NCBI RefSeq assembly: GCF_900240845.1
Contig: NZ_OERU01000007.1
Span: 1-49,868, forward strand
DNA from: Peptostreptococcus faecalis
GTDB lineage: Bacteria; Bacillota; Clostridia; Peptostreptococcales; Peptostreptococcaceae
Length of the DNA stretch: 49,868 bases
Direction: 5' to 3'
Positions within the stretch are counted from its first letter, which is position 1, and the number at the start of each line of letters is the position of its first letter. The position numbers and the translations under genes were made by a program. A model generated the notes under the pieces. The model was not told the DNA's origin and made no database searches. It worked only from the letters and a program-made list of their open reading frames with translations. Below, one piece after another: positions 17,537-25,389 of this stretch.

Positions 17537-18250
17537 TTATAACAAGGGGATACCCATAATACTTCTGAACTGTGCCGAGTCGGAATAGTTATCATAAGAT
17601 TCATGAAAGTAAGTATATAATTTAGTTGGTTTTTTTATAAACTTCATTTCGTTAGATTTAGCACTATTAATAACAAGATCAGCTGAAATAAAAGTTCCAT
17701 ATAAAATCGTTAAAAAAACAATTTCATCTGATTGGGCTGGAATATAATCGATCTTAAGCTCTTCAGAAAATATTTTGTATTTCACTATGTTACAATCCTC
17801 AGCACTTATACTTAAAGGGTCTAAATTTTTATCCCAGAGAGTTCTTTTGATTATAAAATCAATATTAATAACTATGTCTGTAGCAGGAAAATCTCCAGTA
17901 TTTGATATTTTTAAATAGAGGGATTTAGAATTATGATTTTCATAGGGAAATCTCTTATGATCAATATCATTATTGCGAATTTTGACATTTAAAAGTTTTA
18001 TTCTATCAGAAAATATACCATTACTATGATCAAATGTCTTACTTAAATTACTCTTAAAATCATATTCCTTTATATTTGTTGAAAAACCTAATTTTGGGTT
18101 GCTTTCTTTTTTATTTAATTTATAAACTAAAAAAACAAAATAGATATTTACAATGCTTAAAATCAGTTCAATGATATTTTTAATAGAAATGAAGGTATTG
18201 TGAGGTTCTTCTTTTAATAATTGGATAATAATAGTTTCATAAAAAAACAA
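17537..18250 (-). CDS. Membrane-anchored protein of unknown function
   Basis: 237 residues starting at a TTG codon 8 nt after GGAGG, which decides the start. One transmembrane helix (~25-45, IIELILSIVNIYFVFLVYKL) follows a short N-terminal part. The remaining ~190 residues are a soluble domain with LYLKISNTGDFPATDIVINI, a motif common in beta-sandwich domains of bacterial proteins with a single membrane anchor. No catalytic motif seen. It lies inside the rpsI island near its right repeat. Confidence 0.65.
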   Translation of the reverse strand: MFFYETIIIQLLKEEPHNTFISIKNIIELILSIVNIYFVFLVYKLNKKESNPKLGFSTNIKEYDFKSNLSKTFDHSNGIFSDRIKLLNVKIRNNDIDHKRFPYENHNSKSLYLKISNTGDFPATDIVINIDFIIKRTLWDKNLDPLSISAEDCNIVKYKIFSEELKIDYIPAQSDEIVFLTILYGTFISADLVINSAKSNEMKFIKKPTKLYTYFHESYDNYSDSAQFRSIMGIPLL

Positions 18251-18475
18251 TAAATATTCCTCCCTTTTTGATAATCATAAGTAAATTATACCATAATTTA
18301 AAAAAATAACTGAATAGTGTATAATTACATGATATTAAAAAAATAGTAAATAGATACAATTTTGAGCATGACAGAATAGAAATAATATAACATTATAGAA
18401 AACTATGATACTTTATAATACACTAACAATACACTTCTGTATGTGGAATACTTGAAAACACAATAAGTTCATATA

Positions 18476-18586
18476 TCAAAGAGATGGTATTTCTTATATA
18501 TACACACTAAAAAAAACCCAGTTTCCATGTGGAAATTGGGTTTTTTTAGTGTGTATAGAAGTTGATAAATTGTGTGAAAATGTGAA
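18476..18586 (+). repeat. Right copy of rpsI 3'-end duplication (attR-like)
   Basis: TCAAAGAGATGG through a terminator hairpin to GTGTGAAAATGTGAA, matching 15080-15190. There is no rpsI coding sequence upstream of it. Confidence 0.8.
18509..18548 (+). terminator. Duplicated rpsI-type terminator
   Basis: AACCCAGTTTCC with GGAAATTGGGTT and a T7 tail; the diverged copy of the rpsI terminator. Confidence 0.85.
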
Positions 18587-19080
18587 TAGATACAAGTTTT
18601 TTATTGACAATTTTTAAATATGATACTTACAATAGGTCGGAAGAGAGGTATTTGGTTTATATAGATCTGTTTTTTGCTATGAAAAATAGTAAAATAAACT
18701 AGGTGTATTAAAAAATATTTTTTTGCATACACGGGTATATATGAAAGGTAACATAGAGTAAGTATGTGAAAATGACTATAAGTACTTAGATATATTAAAA
18801 ACTGTTGAAATATTAAATTAAAAGAAGACTTTTTAAGCGAGATATATTGATATAACATGAGAGCCAATAAGGTTCTTTTTTGTTGCAACAAAAAAGAGTT
18901 ATAGAGCATTAAAAAAATTTACAATTAAATAACAAAAGTTTACTTATTAATATATAATCAGTGACAATTCGACAGTTAGCGATATGAAGATTATAAGAAT
19001 ATTAAGAAAGATAAATTCATTATATCTAATACAGATCGATTGCTAATAAAAGAAAAGATAAAATCGAATATAGATAAAAA
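18587..19080. other. AT-rich spacer without an intact gene
   Basis: I find no supported gene. The stretch from ~18960 merges into the CWB2 remnant that follows and may be its decayed upstream part. Confidence 0.5.
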
Positions 19081-19281
19081 ATGCAAGAGGTAACTTTAAG
19101 TAAAATAGCAATAATAGAAGTAATATTAGCTGGCTTAACTCCTAAAAATAAATTAGATCCTTCTGTTAAAAAATATATTGAAAAGAGCGGAATAGAAAAA
19201 GTCATTATTGTGGGAGGAGAAAATTCAATATCAAAATCAATAGAAAAAGAAATTGAAGAATTGTCTATTCCTATGGGATAG
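19081..19281 (+). pseudogene. CWB2 repeat remnant
   Basis: About 66 codons contain DPSVKKYIEKSGIEKVIIVG and GENSISKS, the second half of a CWB2 repeat almost identical in pattern to the end of the next gene. No signal peptide, no first half and no Shine-Dalgarno. A terminator follows, so this is the 3' stub of a lost CWB2 gene. Confidence 0.65.
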
Positions 19282-19292
19282 AGGAGCAAGAA

Positions 19293-19319
19293 GCATCTAC
19301 AAATGTAGGTGCTTTTTTA
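19293..19319 (+). terminator. Terminator of the CWB2 remnant
   Basis: GCATCTACA (19293-19301) pairs with TGTAGGTGC (19304-19312), then T6. It resembles the terminator of the next CWB2 gene, which the element has split. Confidence 0.85.
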
Positions 19320-19513
19320 GTAGATATAAATAAGTTCTAGATAGGTATTTTAAATACATACTTCTACTTTTAAAAGATGAAACAAATATAATATATTTAT
19401 TACAATTTTTCTGCTAAAAAATAAATTACTACAAAACATTAACATAAAGCTGTTTTTCTAAATTAATATGATACACTAAAATTAATAATATATTAATAAA
19501 GGGGGGCATACAA

Positions 19514-20494
19514 ATGAAAAAAATCATATCATTATGTCTAGGTTCTATGGTATTAGCTTCAAGTATTTCTATTTCTAGCGCAGATAGTTTAAATGTATCA
19601 AGAATAGCAGGGGAAAGCAGATACGATACTTCTCTATACGTGAGCAAGAATAATTTTGAAAGTTCAGATTATTTGTTTGTAGCAAGTGGAGAAGTCTATT
19701 CAGATGCTTTAATTGGAGGCAGTTTGACGTCACAGACTAAAAGTCCAGTAATTTTAGTGAAAAAAAATAATCTTGAACAACTTGTTACTGAGGAAGCTAA
19801 GAGATTATCTCCTAAAGAAATATATGTTCTAGGTGGTAAAAATACCATATCAGACGATGTTTTAAATAGAATTAAAAATGATACCAAGATTAAAACACAA
19901 AGAATTGCAGGACATGATAGGATAGGAACTGCAAATGAGGTAAATGAGCTAAGAAAAAAATTATATAAAGACAAATTATCAAGTAATAGTGAAATAACTC
20001 CAATATATGTAAATGGTTATAATTTTTATGATTCATTATATTCAGCGCCATATGTGGGAATAAATGAACCAATAAATAATAACTTATTAAGTATCTACTT
20101 AAGTAGACCGACTATTGAGGCTGGAGAGCATAAAATTGTATGGGGAGATATAAATATCAAAGATGGTTTTTATCCAAACGAATTTACAACTAAAATTGAT
20201 GGAAAAAACAGATATGAAACGTCTACTATAATTGCAGGATATTATAAAGAAAATCTTAATATAGATGTTGATACTATAATAATTACAAGTGGTGAAGATT
20301 ATCCAGATGGGTTAAGTGCATCTTCCTTAACAGGTATTTATAAAGCTCCAATTATACTAACCCCTAAAAAGTACTTAGACGAATCTGTAGTAGAATATAT
20401 AAAATCAAATACAAATATTAAAAATGTAATAATAGTTGGCGGAGAGAATTCAATATCTAAAGGAGTAGAAGAAGAACTAAAAAATTTAAAATAA
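19514..20494 (+). CDS. CWB2 cell-wall-binding protein
   Basis: 326 residues, complete. A signal peptide (~1-23, ending SSADS) is followed only by three CWB2 modules: RIAGESRYDTS (~30) to VLGGKNTIS; RIAGHDRIGTA (~129), the most degenerate; and DGKNRYETS (~230) to IIVGGENSIS. There is no separate enzymatic domain, so it is a minimal wall-bound S-layer-type protein, or an anchor that lost its effector. GGGGGG lies 7 nt before the ATG. Its terminator is interrupted 24 bp after the stop by the conjugative element. Confidence 0.85.
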   Translation: MKKIISLCLGSMVLASSISISSADSLNVSRIAGESRYDTSLYVSKNNFESSDYLFVASGEVYSDALIGGSLTSQTKSPVILVKKNNLEQLVTEEAKRLSPKEIYVLGGKNTISDDVLNRIKNDTKIKTQRIAGHDRIGTANEVNELRKKLYKDKLSSNSEITPIYVNGYNFYDSLYSAPYVGINEPINNNLLSIYLSRPTIEAGEHKIVWGDINIKDGFYPNEFTTKIDGKNRYETSTIIAGYYKENLNIDVDTIIITSGEDYPDGLSASSLTGIYKAPIILTPKKYLDESVVEYIKSNTNIKNVIIVGGENSISKGVEEELKNLK

Positions 20495-20500
20495 CTAATA

Positions 20501-20523
20501 AAAAAAGCACTTACAAATGCTGT
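20501..20523 (+). terminator. Left half of a terminator split by the element
   Basis: AAAAAAGCACTTACAAATGCTGT ends at the element boundary. Its pairing partner TAATGTAGGTGTTTTTTT lies at 49067-49084, on the far side of the element. Joined at GCTGT they form a hairpin, CACTTACA with TGTAGGTG (one G-T pair) plus a T-tail. Confidence 0.8.
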
Positions 20524-20539
20524 GTTGAGATAAGAAAAC
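20524..20539 (+). repeat. Left terminal inverted repeat of the element
   Basis: GTTGAGATAAGAAAAC; matches the inverted right end at 14 of 16 positions. Confidence 0.8.
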
Positions 20540-20663
20540 AAAGAGAAACCCAGTAAAATCAATGTTTTTAAGGCAACAGGCAAGCGGAAACGGTAAAAAA
20601 ACTAAATATTGAATGAGAAAAGGGATACTATGCGAGTAGTGTCCCTTTCTCGTTGCCTTGTTG

Positions 20664-20701
20664 CACCATAGATTTCTTTGAAAAGTCTATGGTGTTTTTT
20701 T
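20664..20701 (+). terminator. Terminator near the left end of the element
   Basis: CACCATAGA (20664-20672) pairs with TCTATGGTG (20686-20694), then T7. It would stop read-through from the host CWB2 gene into the transfer operon. An imperfect hairpin, GAGAAAAGGGATACT/AGTGTCCCTTTCTC, lies just upstream (about 20616-20652). Confidence 0.8.
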
Positions 20702-20732
20702 ATGCCCATTTTTAGGAAAGGAGGAAAACTTT

Positions 20733-21608
20733 ATGGCAGTATTCCGAATAGAGAAAACAAAAGACTACACCGTCATGGCAAATCACCATTTGCGTAACAC
20801 AGCGCTCTCGCTGAAAGCAAAAGGCTTGCTCTCGCTCATGTTGTCTTTGCCGGAGGATTGGGACTACACCACCAGAGGCCTTGCAAAAATCTGCAAGGAT
20901 GGCGTGGATAGTATATGTTCCGCAGTGAGTGAGCTGGAGCAGCACGGCTATGTGATCCGCGAGCGTACCCGAAACCCCAAAGGACAGCTTACGGATATTC
21001 AGTACACGATTTTGGAGCAACCAAAACCGCCATCACCTGAGCGGGAAAAACCTAAACAGGAAAATCCAGTCTTGGATAATCCAATCTTGGGAAAACCTGA
21101 ACAGGAAAACCCCGCACAATTAAATACTAAAGAATTAAATACTCAAAAATCTATTATACAAGAATCAAATCCTATCCAATCAAATCCTTTGGAGGACGAG
21201 CCGCAAGCGGCGGATGGGATGGGAATGGATCAGAGGTCAGCCAGAGAAATATATCGAGAAATCATTTTAGACAATCTGGAATATGACCTGCTCATTCAAA
21301 ATCCAAGGTTTGACCGTAAACGCCTTGATGAACTGGTGGAACTGATTGTAGATACTGTTTGTTCTGCAAGACAAAACATCCGTATTGCCGGGGATGATTT
21401 CCCTGCGGAAGTGGTAAAGTCTCGCCTTATGAAATTGGACAGCTCTCACATTGAGTATGTGCTTGACAGTATGCAGGCAAATACCACCTATGTCCGCAAT
21501 ATCAAAAAATATCTGTTGGCAGCGTTGTTCAATGCGCCATCAACGATTGACAGCTACTATACCGCCTTCGTAAATCATGACCTGTATGGTGGCGGCGAAA
21601 GGAGGTAA
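20733..21608 (+). CDS. Replication-initiator-like protein (winged helix, DUF6017 type)
   Basis: 291 residues. The N-terminal ~95 residues form a winged-helix DNA-binding module (LSLKAKGLLSLMLSLPEDWD, then RGLAKICKDGVDSICSAVSE), as in RepA_N/DnaD-type initiators. A proline/asparagine-rich linker follows (~100-165), then a helical C-terminal domain typical of the DUF6017 proteins that begin Tn1549-type transfer operons. AAGGAGGAAA precedes the ATG. It probably acts at the origin of the excised circle or regulates the operon; that role is inferred. Confidence 0.8.
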   Translation: MAVFRIEKTKDYTVMANHHLRNTALSLKAKGLLSLMLSLPEDWDYTTRGLAKICKDGVDSICSAVSELEQHGYVIRERTRNPKGQLTDIQYTILEQPKPPSPEREKPKQENPVLDNPILGKPEQENPAQLNTKELNTQKSIIQESNPIQSNPLEDEPQAADGMGMDQRSAREIYREIILDNLEYDLLIQNPRFDRKRLDELVELIVDTVCSARQNIRIAGDDFPAEVVKSRLMKLDSSHIEYVLDSMQANTTYVRNIKKYLLAALFNAPSTIDSYYTAFVNHDLYGGGERR

Positions 21609-21610
21609 TT

Positions 21611-22087
21611 ATGCAGGAAGAAATCACACAGAAAACCTTGGCACTCTCTATCAAAACAACTAAGCTGACGGCGGTTGCTCTGCAAAAGGCACTCAAAATG
21701 CTGTTGCGTGCTGGTAAAAACAAACTCCATCAGCCGACCAAAGGTAAGCAATCCCTCAAAAGCCTTATGAAGCAAAACACCGCTGTTTCCAATATCGAGA
21801 TCACCAACGACAATATCAAGGCTTTTGGGAGCACAGCAAAAAAGTATGGAATTGACTTTTCGCTGAAAAAGGATAGTAGTACCGTTCCCCCACGATACCT
21901 TGTGTTCTTCAAGGGGCGTGACGCAGATGTTATGACGGCTGCCTTCAAGGAGTTCTCCGCCAAGAACCTTGATATTGAGAAAAAGCCGTCCATTCGCAAG
22001 CTAATCTCCCAGATGAAAGATTTGGCGAAGTCGAAAGGCAAAGTCCTCAATCGGGAGAAACACAAGGATCGAGGTGCAGAGCTATGA
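21611..22087 (+). CDS. PcfB family protein (DUF3801)
   Basis: 158 residues. LALSIKTTKLTAVALQKALK at the N-terminus and the basic C-terminus are typical of PcfB. In pheromone-responsive plasmids PcfB is an accessory relaxosome factor that docks with the VirD4-like coupling protein. It sits 2 bp after the initiator-like gene and overlaps virD4 by 4 bp (ATGA), consistent with a shared complex. Confidence 0.85.
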   Translation: MQEEITQKTLALSIKTTKLTAVALQKALKMLLRAGKNKLHQPTKGKQSLKSLMKQNTAVSNIEITNDNIKAFGSTAKKYGIDFSLKKDSSTVPPRYLVFFKGRDADVMTAAFKEFSAKNLDIEKKPSIRKLISQMKDLAKSKGKVLNREKHKDRGAEL

Positions 22088-23868
22088 GGGAAATAAACTA
22101 CAAGAAACTCATCTTACCCAATCTGCCCTATCTGCTCTTTGTTTGGCTGTTCGATAAAGTCTCGCAGGCGGTACGGCTTGCACCAGGAGCCGATCTGTCC
22201 GCAAAGATACTGAACCTTGGCAGCGGCTTTTCCTCTGCCTTTCAAAACTTTGCACCCAGCTTACACCTTACGGATATTCTTGTGGGGATAATTGGTGCAG
22301 TGGTGATCCGATTGGTGGTGTACTTCAAGGGAAAGAATGCCAAGAAGTACCGTAAAGGCATGGAATATGGCTCTGCTCGTTGGGGCACAGCGGAGGATAT
22401 GAAACCCTACATAGACCCTGTGTTTGAAAATAACGCACTGCTCACCCAAACGGAACGGCTCACCATGAGCAGCCGTCCAAAGCAACTGAAGTACGCCCGA
22501 AACAAGAACATTCTTGTAATTGGCGGCAGCGGTTCCGGAAAGACACGATTTTTCGCAAAGCCAAACCTCATGCAAATGCACTCATCCTATGTCGTCACTG
22601 ACCCCAAAGGCACAGTGCTTGTGGAATGTGGCAAAATGCTTGTGCATGGCGGCTATCGTATCAAGGTTCTCAACACCATCAACTTCAAGAAGTCCATGCA
22701 CTACAATCCATTCTCCTACATCCGCAATGAAAAGGATATTTTGAAGCTCACCAATACCATCATTGCCAACACCAAAGGCGACGGCGAAAAAAGCGGTGAA
22801 GATTTTTGGGTGAAAGCAGAACGGCTTTTGTATTGCGCCCTGATCGGATATATCTGGTATGAGGCACCGGAGGAGGAAAAGAACTTCATCACGCTGCTGG
22901 AGATGATAAATGCAAGTGAAGCCCGTGAGGATGACGAGGAATATGAAAGCCCTGTTGATCTCATGTTCACTCGCTTGGAGGAAAAAGAACCGGAGCATTT
23001 TGCTGTGAAGCAGTATAAGAAATACAAGCTGGCGGCGGGCAAAACAGCGAAGTCCATCTTGATTAGCTGCGGTGCCCGATTAGCCCCGTTCGATATTAAG
23101 GAGCTGCGCGATCTGCTCGAGTATGACGAGCTGGAGCTTGATACACTCGGTGACAGAAGGACAGCTTTATTCCTCATTATGAGTGACACGGATACCACAT
23201 TTAACTTTGTGATTGCCATGCTCCAAAGCCAGCTATTCAATCTGCTCTGCGATAAGGCGGATGATGAATACGGCGGCAGGTTGCCTGTTCATGTTCGGTG
23301 CATTTTAGACGAGTTTGCCAACATTGGGCAGATACCCAATTTCGATAAATTGATTGCGACCATCAGAAGCCGTGAAATATCGGCTTCTATTATTTTGCAG
23401 TCGCAAAGCCAGTTAAAGGCCATTTACAAGGATAACGCAGATACCATTGTGGGCAACTGCGATACCACCTTGTTTTTGGGAGGCAAGGAGAAATCCACGC
23501 TGAAAGAAATCTCGGAGCTTTTGGGGAAAGAAACCATAGACAGTTTCAATACCTCAGAGAACCGGGGTACGCAGGTTTCTCACGGTCTCACATATAGCAA
23601 ACTTGGAAAGGAGTTGATGAGCCAGGACGAAATAGCAGTCATGGACGGAGGCAAGTGTATTTTACAGGTGCGAGGTGTCAGACCGTTTTTTAGTGATAAA
23701 TACGACATCACCAAACACCCCAATTACAAATACCTTGCCGACGCCGACAAGAAAAACATCTTTGATGTAGAACGGTACATGAAAAGAAAACCGGCGATTG
23801 TAAAACCGGATGAACTCTTTGATTTGTACGAACTGAACATAGACGATGAAAACATAAACGAAAATTAG
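22084..23868 (+). CDS. VirD4/TraG-type coupling protein
   Basis: 594 residues. One or two N-terminal membrane segments (~13-28, 63-80) are followed by a RecA-like ATPase: Walker A GGSGSGKT (147-154), Walker B with RCILDEFANIG, and a conserved LQSQSQLKAIYKD. It links the processed DNA-relaxase complex to the type IV channel and powers export. ATGA overlap with pcfB. A complete, ordinary member. Confidence 0.93.
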   Translation: MREINYKKLILPNLPYLLFVWLFDKVSQAVRLAPGADLSAKILNLGSGFSSAFQNFAPSLHLTDILVGIIGAVVIRLVVYFKGKNAKKYRKGMEYGSARWGTAEDMKPYIDPVFENNALLTQTERLTMSSRPKQLKYARNKNILVIGGSGSGKTRFFAKPNLMQMHSSYVVTDPKGTVLVECGKMLVHGGYRIKVLNTINFKKSMHYNPFSYIRNEKDILKLTNTIIANTKGDGEKSGEDFWVKAERLLYCALIGYIWYEAPEEEKNFITLLEMINASEAREDDEEYESPVDLMFTRLEEKEPEHFAVKQYKKYKLAAGKTAKSILISCGARLAPFDIKELRDLLEYDELELDTLGDRRTALFLIMSDTDTTFNFVIAMLQSQLFNLLCDKADDEYGGRLPVHVRCILDEFANIGQIPNFDKLIATIRSREISASIILQSQSQLKAIYKDNADTIVGNCDTTLFLGGKEKSTLKEISELLGKETIDSFNTSENRGTQVSHGLTYSKLGKELMSQDEIAVMDGGKCILQVRGVRPFFSDKYDITKHPNYKYLADADKKNIFDVERYMKRKPAIVKPDELFDLYELNIDDENINEN

Positions 23869-23881
23869 GAGGAAAAACTTT

Positions 23882-24097
23882 ATGGCATTTTTCAATTCAG
23901 CAGTAGGTGTTTTGCAGACTTTGGTAATCGCTTTGGGCGCAGGTCTTGGTATTTGGGGCGTTATCAACCTCTTGGAGGGTTATGGTAACGATAACCCCGG
24001 CGCGAAATCTCAGGGCATGAAACAGCTCATGGCGGGCGGCGGTGTCGCCCTGATCGGTGCAACTCTCGTTCCTTTGCTTTCCGGCCTGTTCGGTTAA
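23882..24097 (+). CDS. Maff2 family membrane protein
   Basis: 71 residues with two hydrophobic segments (~10-30 and 50-70) around GYGNDNPGAKSQGMKQLMAG. It matches Maff2 proteins, which always sit between virD4 and the VirB6-like gene in this element class and resemble small VirB2/pilin-like components; that equivalence is an inference. TAGGAGGAAAA precedes the ATG. Confidence 0.85.
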   Translation: MAFFNSAVGVLQTLVIALGAGLGIWGVINLLEGYGNDNPGAKSQGMKQLMAGGGVALIGATLVPLLSGLFG

Positions 24098-24111
24098 TGG
24101 AGGTATAACTT

Positions 24112-24981
24112 ATGCAAAGCATACTCGACAAACTCGGCGAGTGGCTAAAGGCCATGCTCGTTGACGGCATTACCGGTAACTTGTCGGGGATGTTTGACAC
24201 GGTGAATACCAAAGTGGGCGAAATCGCAGGTGAGGTTGGAGCAACGCCGCTGGCATGGAACAGCGGCGTGTTCAACCTTATTCGCAATTTGTCTGAAACG
24301 GTCATTATCCCCATAGCCGGTATCATTTTAACTTTTGTCATGTGCTATGAACTGATCCAGATTATCATTGAGAAAAATAATCTGCATGACATAGACACTT
24401 GGATCTTCTTCAAGTGGATTTTCAAAACCTTTGTTGCGGTACTGCTTGTCACCAACACATGGAATATCGTAATGGGCGTGTTTGACGTGGCGCAGCATGT
24501 GGTAAGTCAAAGCGCAGGTGTCATTATCTCTAACACCAATATTGACCTTGCCACGGCTATCCCCGATATGGAGGCACAATTAAACGCAATGGAGTTAGGG
24601 CCGCTGCTTGGCCTGTGGTTTCAAAGTATGATCGTGGGGCTTACCATGAATGCCCTGTCAATCTGTATCTTCCTTGTGATCTACGGACGTATGATTGAAA
24701 TATATCTCGTCACTTCCATTGGACCGATCCCTTTTGCCACCATGGGCAACCGTGAATGGTCCTCTACTGGACAAAACTACTTAAAGTCTTTGCTTGCCCT
24801 CGGCTTCCAAGCCTTTCTCATTATGATCTGTGTGGGTATCTATGCGATCCTGATCCAAAACATCAGTTCCGCAACCGATATATCCGCGGCGATCTGGGGC
24901 TGCATGGGCTATACCGTACTTCTTTGCTTCACGCTCTTTAAGACGGGCAGCATGGCAAAGAGTATATTCGGCGCACATTAA
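24112..24981 (+). CDS. VirB6/TrbL-like membrane protein of the mating channel
   Basis: 289 residues with several strongly hydrophobic helices after an amphipathic N-terminus (VIIPIAGIILTFVMCYELIQ, LSICIFLVIYGRMIEIYLVT, AFLIMICVGIYAILI). Conserved context and the FATMGNREWSSTGQNYLKS loop mark it as the VirB6/CD0411-like subunit of clostridial conjugation systems. TGGAGGT upstream; it lies between maff2 and prgI. Confidence 0.88.
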   Translation: MQSILDKLGEWLKAMLVDGITGNLSGMFDTVNTKVGEIAGEVGATPLAWNSGVFNLIRNLSETVIIPIAGIILTFVMCYELIQIIIEKNNLHDIDTWIFFKWIFKTFVAVLLVTNTWNIVMGVFDVAQHVVSQSAGVIISNTNIDLATAIPDMEAQLNAMELGPLLGLWFQSMIVGLTMNALSICIFLVIYGRMIEIYLVTSIGPIPFATMGNREWSSTGQNYLKSLLALGFQAFLIMICVGIYAILIQNISSATDISAAIWGCMGYTVLLCFTLFKTGSMAKSIFGAH

Positions 24982-24996
24982 ACCAGGAGGTGAACT

Positions 24997-25389
24997 ATGG
25001 CGTATGTAACTGTACCAAAAGACTTATCCAATGTGAAAACCAAAGTCTTTCTCAACTTAACCAAACGGCAGATTTGCTGCTTTGCCCCTGCGGTGCTGAT
25101 TGGAGTACCGCTTTTCTTTTTGCTCAAAGAATACAACACAAGCATGGCGGCACTTTGCATGATCCTTGTTATGCTGCCGTTCTTTCTGCTTGCCATGTAT
25201 GAGCGAAACGGGCAGCCGCTTGAAGTCATTGCAAGGCAGATGATTGAAAGCAAATTCTTACGGCCACGAGAGCGACCGTATCAGACCAACAATTTCTATT
25301 CCGCTCTCGAAAATCAATCCAAACTGGAAAAGGAGGTAAGACAGATTGTCAAATACGGAACAAAAACGAAAACTGACCGCAAAAGATAA
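24997..25389 (+). CDS. PrgI family (VirB3-like) protein
   Basis: 130 residues. VTVPKDLSNVKTKVFLNLTK then two membrane helices (~45-80) with LTKRQICCFAPAVLIGVPLF are the PrgI pattern. It is an inner-membrane component that pairs with the VirB4 ATPase, whose gene overlaps its end by 44 bp. CAGGAGGTGAA precedes the ATG. Confidence 0.88.
   Translation: MAYVTVPKDLSNVKTKVFLNLTKRQICCFAPAVLIGVPLFFLLKEYNTSMAALCMILVMLPFFLLAMYERNGQPLEVIARQMIESKFLRPRERPYQTNNFYSALENQSKLEKEVRQIVKYGTKTKTDRKR

Larger units (their letters stand above)
15080..18586. mobile_element. Decayed integrated island at the rpsI 3' end
   Basis: The segment is bounded by direct copies of the rpsI 3' end and terminator, and has a tyrosine-integrase C-terminal fragment just inside the left copy. 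This is the layout left by an element that integrates at the 3' end of rpsI and restores the gene. The integrase is only a remnant, so the island cannot move by itself. It carries a broken wall-protein fragment, a frameshifted secreted protein, a lipoprotein and a membrane-anchored protein. Confidence 0.65.

Noticed and set aside
18601..18909. 102-codon minus-strand frame in the spacer after the rpsI duplicate
   Set aside because: Composition is that of random AT-rich DNA, no Shine-Dalgarno, no domain pattern.
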